DNA of 64,000 nt, from contig NC_088776.1 of the NCBI RefSeq assembly GCF_954871325.1, positions 58,800,954 through 58,864,953 on the forward strand, written 5' to 3'. The notes under the pieces are model-generated. The model was not told the DNA's origin and ran no database searches. It saw only the letters and a list, made by a program, of their open reading frames with translations. Below, piece by piece: positions 1 through 11,931 of the stretch. The stretch is from Gordionus sp. m RMFG-2023. Lineage: Eukaryota > Nematomorpha > Gordioida > Chordodea > Parachordodidae. The translations under genes were made by a program, and so were the position numbers. Position 1 is the stretch's first letter. Every line of letters begins with the position of its first letter.

Positions 1-88
<88 letters not shown>

Positions 89-112
89 AAAAGAAAGAAA
101 GAAAAAAGAAAG
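1..112. repeat. (AAAG)n microsatellite
   Basis: An almost perfect tetranucleotide tract with two small interruptions near its right end. It runs off the left edge of the window, so its full length is unknown. It probably lies in an intron or flank of the adenylyl cyclase gene that follows. Confidence 0.97.
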
Positions 113-162
113 ATTACGCATTTATTTCATTTAGAAAAATTATAATTGATTTAATTTTTAAG

Positions 163-310
163 GGAAAACCATCTTACCCCATATGGAGTTGTCAAATATC
201 AAGACCGACATTTATCGGAATTCTATCAACTACGGAAATCTTACTAACAACTTCTTAGGGAACGATAAAACTACTTTACCCTTTTCATTCACCGATATAC
301 CTAGTGGCGA
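163..310 (+). CDS. possible internal exon of the adenylyl cyclase gene
   Basis: A stretch of about 48 codons is open from an AG acceptor (TTTTTAAG) to a GA/GTAAAT donor. It reads as a polar segment ending in PFSFTDIPSG, with an Asn-Leu-Thr glycosylation sequon in the middle. In transmembrane adenylyl cyclases, a glycosylated extracellular loop lies in the second six-helix bundle just upstream of the C2 domain, which would fit the position. I could not match it by sequence and found no convincing exon for the last membrane helix between here and 1292. It could be unrelated coding or a chance open frame. Confidence 0.3.
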
Positions 311-734
311 GTAAATTGTTTGTTTGTTTTTGTAAACGAATTAAATAAAATCTATATATAAAAAAAATATTTCCCCAATTTATTCACTCTTAATAAAAAC
401 TTATGTATTAGAAAATATAAATTTTGTATAAATTTCCCCTATTCCTAACCCAAACGTTAAATTTGATTTAAAAAAAGATAGTTTAATCGTTATGGTAATT
501 CTCATCTAATTTCGTATTATTTACAAAATGATGAGGATAAAACTAGTTTGTATAGTAATTCCCCCTTCCTATTTTTTTTAAAGAATTATCAATTTTAGCA
601 ACCTTTATCATGCTAATTAGTCTTGAACTATCGACTAATTTTGCCACTTAAAAATAACATTTCGAATTATTTTTTTTTAAAAGATTTCCAGAGGCATCCA
701 GGTCCTACAAAGCTTTCATTAACTACTTCAGATC

Positions 735-926
735 TCATTCCATCATATCCATCCTATTCCTATGCGTAACCCTATGTTTATTCGACAGAAGGGTTATTGT
801 ATTATTATATCTACTTATAATTTTATATTTAGAGCCCTTCCATCCGACCTTTTTATCTGGGATATTTAGATTTGATTCCACCCGGCATGGGCTTTGGAAT
901 GGGCCGACTTTTATGTGTCTTTGCAA
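735..926 (-). other. possible LTR-retroelement integrase C-terminal fossil
   Basis: A 63-codon open stretch contains KVGWKGSKYKIISRYNN followed by a short hydrophobic strand. This resembles the small SH3-like C-terminal domain of Ty3/gypsy-type integrases. There is no adjoining integrase core, reverse transcriptase or LTR, so it would be an old, isolated fragment. The similarity is weak and could be fortuitous. Confidence 0.2.
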
Positions 927-1053
927 TGCTTTACATTTTTTTTATATATAAGTATATATGTAACCGCCACTGTTTTTTTTTCCCGGCCGGCCATGTGTTA
1001 TTTTTTCAAATTTAAATCATTTTTTTGAGCGCGTTTTTTTTAAATTTTAAAAT

Positions 1054-1217
1054 CTGATTTTACCGGGAAATGTATTCCGGCATGTTTTTTGAATGCCTAT
1101 CTCATGAATTCTAGACAATTTTGGCGTTAGACTTTGTGTCATTTATAATTTATACAGAAAAATTTATGGAAAAACGTTATTGTGATTAGGTATTCCAAAC
1201 ATGATGGAATACATTTC
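1054..1217 (+). mobile_element. MITE family A, copy 1
   Basis: An element of about 165 bp whose ends are imperfect inverted repeats: the left end reads GAAATGTATTCCGGCATGTT and the right end, read inversely, GAAATGTATTCCATCATGTT. A second copy lies inverted at 41823-42025 and matches along its length, including the interior stretch that reads ATTTATAATTTATAC. No coding capacity is present, so this is a non-autonomous DNA element of unassigned superfamily. It sits about 75 bp upstream of an adenylyl cyclase exon, presumably in an intron. Confidence 0.75.
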
Positions 1218-1291
1218 AAATATTCAGTTTTCTATTTCCTTCTCAAGAAGATTAATCGTAATAATAAATATTGCTGAATTAATGTATGCAG

Positions 1292-4200
1292 GTAGAATAC
1301 GATAATCGTCTTGACTTTTTCTGGAAATCGAAATTCAAAACTGATAGGGAAGAACTTGAAACGATGGGTTCCCTAAACAAGGTGCTATTAGAAAATATTT
1401 TGCCGGCCCACGTGGCAGCCCACTTTCTCTCGCAAACTCGTGGATTCAATGTATATAACACCTTTAAATAATTTTTTTAATTCAAAAAGTAACGGCTTTA
1501 CAGATACTCCTTAGGGAAATTGATTTTAAGAAGGATTAAAATTGTCTGCTCATTTTTAAAAAAAAAAAAATCACTAATCAGATATAAAAGTCAATTTTAG
1601 AGATTTAAAAACAAATGCTCAAATAATTTTATAAAAAACGTTTTTTTCCCCCTTCCCCCTGTTTTTTTTTAAAGAGTTTATATTACAAGCATCACGACAA
1701 CGTGAGCGTACTGTTCGCGTCCATTCCCAATTTCAAAGAATTCTGGGATGAAAATGACGTGACAAACAAAGGATTAGAGTGCATGAGATTGTTGAACGAA
1801 ATCATTTGCGAATTCGATAAGGTTTTAAAGAGATATTACATTATTTACACTAGACGGCATAATTTATTTTTAAAAATGTCACCACGTAAATTTGTAGGGT
1901 ATTTTTAAAGGTTTTATCGATTGAACAAATTAACGCTCAATATTCAAATATAAAATAAAAATGCTATCTAGGTTTTTAGGTGTTAGAACATATGCTGAAA
2001 GCGCTTATGCTTAAAATTCCTTTTTCAATAAATATCCATCTTTTAATGGTCCTCTCATCTAATATTAATATACATAGTTTATCCATCATATATACAATTT
2101 ATTTATTTTTCCTCACATCAGATTAATTATACATATCCCCCCTCCCCCTCCCCAATAAAAAAACAACTTTTTCAATGTATCGTTACTTTTAGTTACTCCT
2201 TAAACCAAAATTCAGCTCGGTCGAAAAAATCAAAACGATAGGAAGCACTTACATGGCCGCTTGCGGACTTAGTCCCAAACGTGAATCCCAGGTATTCTTC
2301 ATTAATATTATATTGGACAACAGCTGTTAGTGACTAGAAAATATAGCATTCGCCCATTAACACGAATGTGGCGATTTAAAAGAAGAGATTAAGGTTCAAA
2401 TACTTTAAATTCTTTTTCGCTGAAAAATTTTCTCGACGCGTACTTAATTTGCGACCAATTTTTTTTGAAATGAGTCATACCACCCCCCCCCCTTATCCAA
2501 AAAAATTATTTTGGGTTTTAAGTAGTTTTCCCATGTTTCGCAAAAAGGTTCTAACAAAATAATTTAAATTATTTGAACCTCTAACCGGGTTCGAATTCCT
2601 GTTAGATTAGTTGAATCATTTGATTTTTTTTTTAAAAAAAAAGAATATTACTTTAAATGAAAAAGAACTGGCCAAATCGAAAATGAGGAATTTTTGAAAT
2701 ATAATGTAATTTTTTTAAAAAAACCCTTTTTCTTTCGGGAATTGATTGAAGAATACGTTAGCTAAACGAGAATCTCAGGTTATCATTATATTAGAATTTG
2801 CCCTAGCGATGATCAACAGCCTAGATCTCATCAATAAAGATTCCTTCAACAATTTCCAACTTCAGATAGGTATTTAGATATTTATTCCTTTTTTCTTAAA
2901 ACAAAAAATGTATGTAATTGAAGAAGAAAAAAAACTATTGTGGAAATCAGTGACCTAAACCGAACCGTTAAACCGCTATTGTTTAAGGAACCTAAACTGT
3001 CACCCTAACCCTGAATCGAACTGTTTAGATCTGTGGAGCGGGTTTTAATCCTTTGTTCTTTCCTAACTCTTCCCCAAGGATTATTGGTAATCAATTTTTA
3101 TTGACAAGTATCATCATTTTGACCTACTTATCCAAATTAGCGTAGTGAAGTCTTCACAGCCATAGCAATTCTCTCAACCTTATCTATAATTTGATAGAAG
3201 AGAATTTTTGTTTTACAATTGTATACTGCTAAAATATTTTATTTCTTTTAGGGGTAATTTTTTTTTTAAAAAAATTATGTTTGTTTTACGAAAATGTTAT
3301 AACCAATTTTTGAAGGTTTAAACCGAACTGTTATTGTTAATTTTTAAGAACCGAGCCTGCTCCGCTATATTAAGCTTGAACCGGGACCAATATGCTTTAA
3401 GCTTCGGATCCCTAGTTACAAGATAAATATTTCGATTCTTCGTTGTTGGTGAACAAAAATTTGTTTTTATTTGATAATGATATCATAAGTTTGAGGTTAC
3501 TCTTAGACTTACTTGTCACTGATTTTTTTCCTATCCTCCAGGATCTGCCCAGTTTTGTTAAAAAGGAAGAAAAATACCATTTGGTTTAGCTTAAGTTTTT
3601 AGAAAATTTCTGATTTTAATCACCTGTTCGGGTTTTACAATTTCCTGGAACGGTCCCTAATACAGTTTCTTTTAAGTTATATATTTTTTTAAATACAATC
3701 AGGAATAAATTATGGGCCAGTAATCGCTGGTATAGTCGGAGCTCAAAAGCCTCAGTTCGACATATGGGGTAATACGGTTAACATAGCTAGTCGAATGGAT
3801 AGCCATGGCAAACTCCGGAGTATTCAAGTTATTTTTTAAAGATATAAATATATAATATAAATTTTAGCTTATATAATAGTAATTAATAAAATAGAAAGAA
3901 AGAAAGAAAGAAAGAAAGTAAGGGAGGATGGAAGGAAGGTAGGAAAGGAAGGAAGGAAATAAGGAAGGAAGGAAGGAAGGAAGGAAGGAAGGAAGGAAGG
4001 AAGGAAGGAAGGAAGGAAGGAAGGAAGGAAGGAAGGAAGGAAGGAAGGAAGGAAGGAAGGAAGGAAGGAAGGAAGGAAGGAAGGAAGGAAGGAAGGAAGG
4101 AAGAAAGGATAAGGAAAGAAGGAAATAAGGAAGGAAGGAAGAAAGGATAAGGAAGGAAGGAAGGAAGGAAGTGATTTTGCTCATTTTTTATTATTATTTA

Positions 4201-4390
4201 TTTTTTTTTTTAAAAACCAATAATTTAGATTACGGAAGCTACCGCTAAAATTTTGATATCTCATGGTTATAAATGCGATCTCCGAGGTCCAATAAAGATC
4301 AAAGGGAGCGGAATAATGACAACATACTTTGTTTGTCTGGAGGGATTGAAAAATAGAGAATCTCGAATTGGATTAATAAGCAATTATTAA
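1292..4390 (+). CDS. adenylyl cyclase, C-terminal C2 catalytic domain (six exons)
   Basis: Membrane adenylyl cyclases make cAMP from ATP; C1 and C2 domains pair on the cytosolic face and are switched by G proteins. This is the 3' end of such a gene. Exons: 1292-1450, 1690-1821, 2193-2291, 2779-2869, 3703-3827 and 4229-4390 (stop TAA). All phases agree, giving about 255 residues without a break. Landmarks in order: [51 protein letters not shown] (adenine-contacting Lys), [31 protein letters not shown] (catalytic Asp, Asn and Arg of the C2 half) and KIKGSG. The catalytic residues are kept, so the domain looks functional. Similarity is closest to vertebrate types 2, 4 and 7. Introns measure 239, 371, 487, 833 and 401 bp. 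The N-terminal membrane domains and C1 lie mostly left of the window. The first exon could start slightly earlier. Confidence 0.95.
2870..3702 (+). other. adenylyl cyclase intron with a diverged inverted repeat
   Basis: This 833-bp intron holds two moderately GC-rich segments, about 2945-3055 and 3310-3415, that share the word AACCGAACTGTT or close variants and a GGGACC/GGAACC theme. They look like the decayed ends of an old non-autonomous transposon. No coding potential was seen. Confidence 0.4.
3890..4170. repeat. (AAAG)n then (AAGG)n microsatellite
   Basis: About 30 bp of AAAG repeats is followed by roughly 230 bp of AAGG repeats with a few interruptions, inside the last intron of the adenylyl cyclase gene. 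The long open frame on the - strand here (Leu-Pro-Ser-Phe repeats) is only the translation of this microsatellite. Confidence 0.97.
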
Positions 4391-6515
4391 ATTGGGTGTC
4401 CATCATCTTATTTAAAAGACTTTTGCGCCATTAATGTAACGCGATTTAATTTTGTGTATTACCAGTTAATACCATTTCCATTAGTAACAAATTTCTTGTT
4501 TGGAAATGAAGGCTTTTAAACCTGATTTTCACTGTCATCTCGTGCTTAAGCAAAAAGTAAAACCAAGCTTTAACACTTAATTATTTTAGGATCAAATGAA
4601 AAATGTTAAAGGTAGAATGGTAAATAAGATAAATGAAAAGAATGTCGCAAACACCAAATCTAGCCAATACCTGATTATATATCGATTCCAAGCAAAAAAA
4701 AATACAATTTATAATATAGTTTAATTTTCCTTATTATTATTTATTATACAAAATATATATGTATTATACAATAAAACCTGTCCTTATTATTTATTTAAAC
4801 AATGCATATTCGAAATTTTATATATAGTTTTATAATTATTGAAATTAAATAAATGTGTTTAAATTATATATATATAAATTATAATTTTATTTAAAAAAAA
4901 TATAAAGCCATATTACAGTTATAAATTATGATTATATGCTTTAAGACTTAAAAAAATTCAGAAAATGGTTATAAAGTCTTAGCCATATATTCGGAAAACA
5001 TGTTCCTTTATAAGATATATTAGAGTAGTTGTGTTTTCCATTTTTCCTACTTAATTTAAAACTTACTCTTGTAAATTTGCAATTACCATTTTCAATAATT
5101 TTATCCTAGATTTAAAGTAAATATCATTATTATTTTTTTAAACACTTCAATTTGGAAGCATGACATATTTTTTTGAATAAAAGAAAATTCAACGTAAAAT
5201 TCAGCATCTAACTATGAATGCACTATTAGGCCTTTTTCAATTTTTTTTTTTAAATGGAAAGGATGTGTGTTTGTATTATGTTATTAAAAATATTTTGGGG
5301 AATGAAAACGAGATCATCTTGTTTTTCTGGGGAACTAATAAACTTTAGTTACTTGGCCTGGTGAATGATCAGGGGTTAGCCATTTATTTTGGATAGTATA
5401 TATCTTTCTGCGGTCCTAATCCTCAATTCTTCCAACTTTTGAACCACCCCCCCCCCCCCCACCAAGAGTTTCAGGTTCGAAGATAGATAAATGTGACTTC
5501 TGTAGTATCCTTTATAATGATCCTAATAACAACATGAGAAATCTCATGCGAGAAATCTCACCATTTTCCATTTAATAAGTAATAATGCCTAAATTGTCAT
5601 CATATTATTATGATTTGCTTAATACTCTTTAAAAAATATCAAAATAATATAAATAAACATATTTAAATCTTATAGTACGCTTATAATCCCTAAGGCTAAG
5701 GAGCAATAGCGTTTAGCCTTGTTTTTTTTATTAAATGCTTCGTTGTTTAAATTGAACTGGAATTTTTTCTAAATGGGCAGAAATAAATTTTGAAAAAAAA
5801 CACAAAATATTTTGTGGTTTTTGTTATATTTGAATGTTTATATATATTTTAAAAGGTTACGCTATTTGAATTATATATTTCTTACATTATATATTATCTT
5901 GTGGAGGTCAATGTAATTGCATATTAGTAGTAGTTAAATGACAAAATATATAGGAAACAATTTTATAAAAAAGAATCTATTGTTTTGACTATGAAAGTTT
6001 TATGAACTCAAAAAAACTTATTCATTTACACGATATCATAATTTGAAATAAATCGTATAAACATATGTGTGTTGAATTTGGGAACACCATTAAAAGTTGA
6101 AAAAATTATTTTACGTTTTTCCAAAAATCTCATACAAAAATAAATAAATATTTTTAAAGTTCTAATAATTGGTTTGTAAAGTTATCTTTATAAATATAGC
6201 AGCCCTAATATAAAAAATTCCAATATTTGATTTATATTTCTTTTTTAAACTCTAGTGCCACCTAGCGGGCAAAATATTTTATAATTTTAAAATCGATTCA
6301 CATGGGGCTGACAAATTATATATTATTCTGATAAAAAAGGTTTACCAGTTATTGCACAATTTATTTGTAGTTCCTGCCCTAGAATTATTTATTTAGATAT
6401 AAAAAATGAAACACCAAAAAATAAGTAAAATTTATACTATATTATTTAAATAAAAAAAAAGATTAACATAAGTTTATATAATATATATTAACAATTATTT
6501 TTAATATATTAACTA
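4391..6515. other. gene-free stretch 3' of adenylyl cyclase
   Basis: Very AT-rich sequence with runs of TA dinucleotides and one C homopolymer around 5448-5461. No exon, element end or RNA gene could be supported. The first few hundred bases presumably hold the 3' UTR of the adenylyl cyclase; an AATAAA-like signal near 4770 is one candidate polyadenylation site. Confidence 0.6.
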
Positions 6516-8218
6516 CAGTAATAATATGATTTGTTGTAACATTTCATAATGTGAAAAAACATTCTTATATAGTTAAATAACTTTCCATAATTATTGTAAA
6601 AAACATTTTAATAAAAATTTTTAAACTTTAATGAAGACTAACATCAAAGTTATGAATCAAATAGTTTTTTTTGGACACAAGTTTAAGTGGAAAAATGAGA
6701 ATTCAAAAAAAAATTTTTAATAATAAAGTTCTTAAATTTTAATGAAGACTAACGTCAAAGTTATGAATCGAATATAGTTTTTTTATGTTTTGGACATAAG
6801 TTTAAGTGGAAAAATAAGAATTTTAAAAGATATTATAAAAAAAAAATTTTCTAAGATTTTTACAATACCTTTTTTAAATTTAAAGAATTATTCCAATATT
6901 TTAATTTTACTTTTAGCTATCCAAAGAATGGAAATCAGGATATGAAATTTGAATAATTTCTTAAATAAACATGAGTGAAAACTCGAATTTAGGGTTTTCA
7001 GATAATTCTTATTTGTTTAGAATTTTTTATGATCAATTCGAAACACCAAAATAAAAAAAACCATTTATTATTTATTTATTCTTTGTAAATAAAATATTGC
7101 ACAATATAAATCATAAACAAATTCAATCATTTAAAGGAATGCATCGAATTCCCTCTTCAATAAACTTTATGGTGTGAGAATAAAAATTTGAAAAATTATA
7201 TGTAAAATAATTGCCTAAAATACTCGTAACAATTGAAATAACTTCATTTCGGTTATTGGGTTTAGGAGAATTTGATCTATATTGATTTTTAATTACTCCG
7301 AAAAAATTTTCTATCGGATTTAATTGCGGCGAATAGGGTGGCAAAAATATATTATTTGGATAATTCTCACTAATTATCCTCGCTCGATGTATAGGAGCAT
7401 TATCCATTATAAGTAATGAATTTGATGGTAAAAGTGCGAATAATTCATCCAGGTATGCCTTGAATTTTATCGCAGTAAAAGCTCCATCTATTATTGGAAT
7501 TTTTTCAATCCACTTATTCCTATTGTGCATAGGTTACCGGAAGTTTTTAAAAAAATGTTTTTCTCAAAATTTTCTTTCAAGTTTTTAAAAGTTTTTTTAA
7601 AAAGGATGTATTTTTCTCAACAAGTTTTTACAATAATTACGGAAAGTTAAATTGAAGTGTCAGGGCTTCCGTTATGGGTAGAATGGTTGGTGGCCCATCT
7701 CGATGATTTTTGGTATGCGTCATTTTAGGTTAATAAAAGCAACTACAATAATTAAATTTTAAATTTTTTTAATTTTAAAACCAAAAAAAATATAAAAAAA
7801 TAAGAATTATCTGAAAACACAAATTCTAATTTTCTTTCACTTATGTTTATTAAGAAATTATCAAATATCTTATCCTGATTTCCATTCTTTAGATAACTAA
7901 AAGTAACATTATTATATTGTAATAATACTTTTAATTTAAAAAAAATATACAATGCATTTTAAAAAAAAATTTTTATACTCATTTTCCCGCTTAAACTTGG
8001 GTCCAAACATAAAAAAATTATATTCGATTCCTAACTTTGACATTAATCTTCATTAATAAAAGCTCTTATTATTAAAAAAATTTTTAAAAAATTATATCAA
8101 AAATTTTTTAAAAAATTTTATCAAAATGTTTTTACAATAATTATGGAAAGTTATTTAATTATATAAGAATGTTTTTTCACATTGTGAAAATGTGTTACAA
8201 CAAATCATATTATTACTG
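6516..8218 (-). mobile_element. IS630/Tc1-like transposon with very long terminal inverted repeats
   Basis: A 1,703-bp element is bounded by CAGTAATAATATGATTTG at both ends in inverted orientation and flanked by TA on each side (6514-6515 and 8219-8220), the TA duplication typical of IS630/Tc1/mariner. The inverted repeats are unusually long: about 515 bp on the left (to about 7030) and 430 bp on the right (from about 7790), both ending near a shared TCAGATAATTCTTATTT. The left arm has an internal tandem duplication of about 110 bp (6610-6720 and 6722-6840) absent from the right arm. The centre holds remnants of a transposase on the - strand. Confidence 0.85.
7123..7530 (-). pseudogene. IS630/Tc1-family DDE transposase, C-terminal part
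   Basis: The 135-codon frame carries two of the three catalytic residues of a DDE_3-type transposase: the second Asp in LLIMDNAPIH and the Glu in LPPYSPQLNPIENFFGVIK. The spacing between them is 30 residues, shorter than the 34 usual in Tc1/mariner. The first Asp and most of the N-terminal part are missing. A separate short frame at about 7630-7720 (MTHTKNHRDGPPTILPITEA) may be the displaced N-terminal DNA-binding end. The copy is therefore internally deleted and not autonomous. Confidence 0.85.
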
Positions 8219-8571
8219 TATTTGGTATAATATTAAAAAAAAATTTATAAAGAATTTTTTAAATATAAAAATAAACAAAAATACATTAATTGTGTTGTGA
8301 TACATGTGTTGAGGTTGACGATTTAATAAAAACCAATCCCATCCCAGATAAAAAATTTTTGTTTAAAAAATAAATAAAATAACATATTTGTCTTTTCTAT
8401 CTAGTAACAATTTAAATTTTTTTTAATTCATGCTAATTTTAGAAATGTATCTTGGACAAGTATACATTTAATATTTTTTCAAATATTTTAATAGTTATTA
8501 ACCATTAATGATTAAATAAAATAATTACCTTAAAGAGGGACTATAAAATTACTAAGTATTTACTAAATACA

Positions 8572-9236
8572 GATGAGGAGGAGTGTTAAAGAAAATTCAC
8601 CCGCCTATTATCACACGTCTGCCTTTCCTATATAAAATTCAAATAATGGTTGAGATAAAATTTCAAAAATAATCAGGTACCTGCAAAATATTTTATTATT
8701 TGAGAATATAGTATTCAAATCAAAAAATGTAAATAAGAATTTATTCGATCAAATAAAATGGGGAATAAGATAATGAAGTATATAATTGGTATTCACAACT
8801 CAAGTTTAAAAAACAGAACAAATATCTTAATTAATATTAACTAATTTAAAATATTCGTCCTCTAGTCGACTCAAGTATATAATTCGTATTCACGACTCAG
8901 GTTAGAAGTCTAAAGTAAAAATACAGAACAAATATCTTTATTAATAATAATAACTAATTTGAAATATTCGTCCTCTAGTCGACTCAAGTTCAAGTTAAGA
9001 TTCATAAGGCTATTGGTGTTTGCGAAGACGATCGCGAGTAGAGTATATTGCTCAAACGATGCAAAATCACATCTGCTGATTATCTATCATCGCAACATGT
9101 GTTTTTCACTCGATTTCATAATTTTGCTCAGCGAAAAATTTCGCATCACTACTCAAGTGAATCGCTCTTACTAAAAATAAATTATCACATTAGATAAAAT
9201 ATTTCATAAATATCGACGAAAAATAGATTAATAACA
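8572..9236 (+). mobile_element. LTR-like fossil (copia-type), duplicated copy at 13997-14661
   Basis: A purine-rich tract (GATGAGGAGGAG) is followed at once by TGTTAAAG, the arrangement of a polypurine tract and 3' LTR start in copia-type elements. A TATATAAA motif lies about 60 bp in, and a matching end (TTAATAACA) gives a 5-bp terminal inverted repeat TGTTA/TAACA. There is no adjoining pol or gag sequence and no second LTR, so it would be an isolated old LTR. The call rests on short motifs only. Confidence 0.3.
8785..8997 (+). repeat. two-copy tandem repeat inside the LTR-like region
   Basis: Two units of about 95 and 120 bp both begin with AAGTATATAATT and end with ATATTCGTCCTCTAGTCGAC. 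The second has an extra segment of about 24 bp. The same pair recurs in unit 2 at about 14210-14422. Confidence 0.85.
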
Positions 9237-9519
9237 TAAATATGGCATAACTAGGTTTCATATTCACTCCACGACTTTTCTCGCGTTATTTTCAATAACG
9301 AATGTTCTCGAAGGTTAAGTTTCGTTGGAAATTTTTTTATTTTTACACAACTTACCCTTTTTATTAACTAATTTATTATTATAAATTGTATATAATCGTT
9401 TTCTTAAAATACGCTAATATTTACTTTCTATCACCTTTTTTTCCGCCAAATTTCTACTTTATATTTCAATAGATTTCCATTTTAAAAAAGGTTGAAAATA
9501 TATTCTAAAATTTATATAA

Positions 9520-10065
9520 TATTTGACATTTGACCATACGTTTCCAATTACCGAACTGCAAGTAATTTATTTTAATGCTATGTTTTTATTAATAAGCATT
9601 TATTTAAAATATTTTAGATATTCGATATTAACGAAACTATTCGAATCGAGATGTCAAGATCTTAAAATTGTTTCTTATTTAGATTCGAATTTTACATCAA
9701 ATTAGATATTTAAAACTTATAATGTAACATAGAAGTGCAGAGAATGAAATTCAGGTTGAAAATAATTGGCAAGCATCCAAAATATATAGCTAAAGTATCA
9801 AACAAATATTTCCAAGCAACGACTAAAATAACACTACACTAGCAATCTAGAGCAAGGATATCACATTGTTTTTGGACATTATACTATACCAGAACAGGAT
9901 GCACTAATCCTTTGAAGGAAAAAGTGACTAGAACTTCCAAGACTTGATAATTTAGCTAGGAAAGTACTTTGTCTACCTGTAACCAGTACACCTAGAAAAA
10001 TAATCTTTTCCATTGTTGAATTAAGACTCAATGCTAAAAGAACCTCCTTATGTCCTATCTAAAAA
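9520..10065 (+). pseudogene. decayed hAT transposase, C-terminal region (unit 1)
   Basis: The segment LPRLDNLARKVLCLPVTST, followed by IIFSIVELRLNAKRTSL, matches the hAT C-terminal dimerisation domain, whose consensus runs LARKYLxIPxTSxxSERVFS and LNxxRxxL. About 270 bp upstream, SRCQDLKIVSYLDSNF resembles the LASLLDPRFK motif that precedes this domain. Between them the frame is interrupted more than once. No BED finger, catalytic region or terminal repeat is visible, so this is an old fragment. It lies on the strand opposite the unrecognised gene further right. Confidence 0.75.
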
Positions 10066-11565
10066 ATAATATTTACATAATTATAATTTAACTATTGATA
10101 TATAATTTCTCTATAAAAAACGAAACTATATTTAACAATCTTGGAACTAAGAGTGCCCAAATAAATTATAAAAATGTAATACAATAAATTAAAAATAAAA
10201 TACACTTTTTAAAATATGTAACACCACCACCACCAATTTATTAGGTGGAAGCTAACTTGCATACCAATGAAAATTTTTAAAAACCGCCAAGTAATATTGG
10301 GAAAAATTAGATGAAAAAACAGAATTTTGTAAGTCAAGCCAACATATCACACTATATATTTTTCTTAAGGTAATTCTAACATGAGGTGCTATTGAATATT
10401 TTACACTCTCCTAGCCAATGAATAATTAATTTAATTGGAATATATTTAAATAACTTTTTTAATATAAATAATTATTGGTAATATGCAAATTTACTATATT
10501 ACTAATTATTACATAAAAAGAATAAATTTATTATGTTAACTTATTTTTTGGTTTATTATAAATACTTAACTTTGGACTAGTTGTGCACTTTGAATTCAAA
10601 TAGACATAAATTATTGATCCAAATTGAGTTTAATAGCAAATCTTTAATTTCATCTTGAAGAAATTTTTTATGCATAAATATTACAAAAAATTTACCTAAA
10701 TTTTTTTTTTACAAGTACTCAAAAGGAAATCATCTATCACACAATTAAATAAATAATACAAAAAAGGAAAAGATATCAAACTTATATTTTGATAATTATA
10801 TAAAATAAAAATAATTAATATAAAATATTAAATCTTTTCTATTTGTGCACACATAATAAAAAACATTATAAATTCTATATTATATATAATTTTATATTAT
10901 AATATATGTATATATATAAGAATAAATATATTGTCATATTGGATATTTGTTTGAGGGGGTGGGGGATAGTATAATTGCTTTTCCAACCTTTAGAAAGATA
11001 AATCTATACTTTTATTCTTCTAAAACATCACCTATTATAAATAAGTATTTAATCTATCATAATTTTATAATTAAGAGAGCACATATTCAATAATAATTAT
11101 ATAATTAACTACCCAAATTTTCAAATGCTAGTTTTGTATTCCCCCTTGCCAACACTGGTTTTTCCTAGGTAATCCTCTACAATAAACTTATTTCCACAAT
11201 TATAATATTTTACCTTAATATTTCAAATGTATAACCAATCACTCATATATAATATAACATCTGGTATTAACACCTAAAGAATTGGACCAAGATCCTTAAA
11301 ACATGGACCTGTCCAATTAAAACTGATGGCATAAATAAAAAGATATTCCGATTTTAAAATATATTTTGGTGCAAGTGTGATAGTGTAGTATTATAAAATA
11401 GTAGAGGAAGAGTTTGGTAGTTGTGTATTAGGGGTGAAATTGTGTAGCAGTTGCATTGTAGTAGGGTGAAATAGTTAAAGTGGTGTGGCATGTACCATTG
11501 CATCATTTCAGTTTTATGTTTCGTTACAAGTTAAGATATTTTTAGCTAAATTAATTATGTTTCAA

Positions 11566-11705
11566 GACTATAGTTGGGTAATGGGCAAATGTTGGCTAAT
11601 TCAGCTCAATCTTCAGGCAATTGCCAGAGAAAATCCTGGTTTAGCAAGCTAAAAAAAAAGGCTTAAATGGCTAAAAATATAATTACCCAATTATAGTCAA
11701 GACCA
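11566..11705. mobile_element. small stem-loop/MITE-like element (also at 17282-17421)
   Basis: A 140-bp segment starts AAGACTATAGTTGGGTAAT and ends with the near inverse (ATTACCCAATTATAGTC), giving imperfect inverted ends of about 20 bp. It could be a short MITE or a structured intronic hairpin. It lies left of, and outside, the exons assigned to the neighbouring gene. Confidence 0.5.
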
Positions 11706-11931
11706 ATAATCAATAAACATAAGCAAAACTTATAAATGCTACTTTAAATAAGTTGGATCAGGCAGGTGTACAATTGAAATTAGAAAAATTAGCATTATTT
11801 TAAACCAAAGTTATAACACGTAGTGTGGAAGCACTTTTTTTCTAACTAATACAATCCTTACTCAAATATTCCATCCAATACTAAATTATAAATGATTAAG
11901 GTTTTTATATAGGTATATAAACTGATTTTAC

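Noticed and set aside
2540-2610. tRNA-like T-arm word GGTTCGAATTCC
   Set aside because: No matching D arm, anticodon arm or acceptor stem could be folded around it.
3864-4184. 106-codon frame of Leu-Pro-Ser-Phe repeats
   Set aside because: It is the translation of the AAGG microsatellite.
6245-6270. CTCF-like word GTGCCACCTAGCGGGC
   Set aside because: The core has an extra base compared with the CTCF motif and there is no second site or context to support it.
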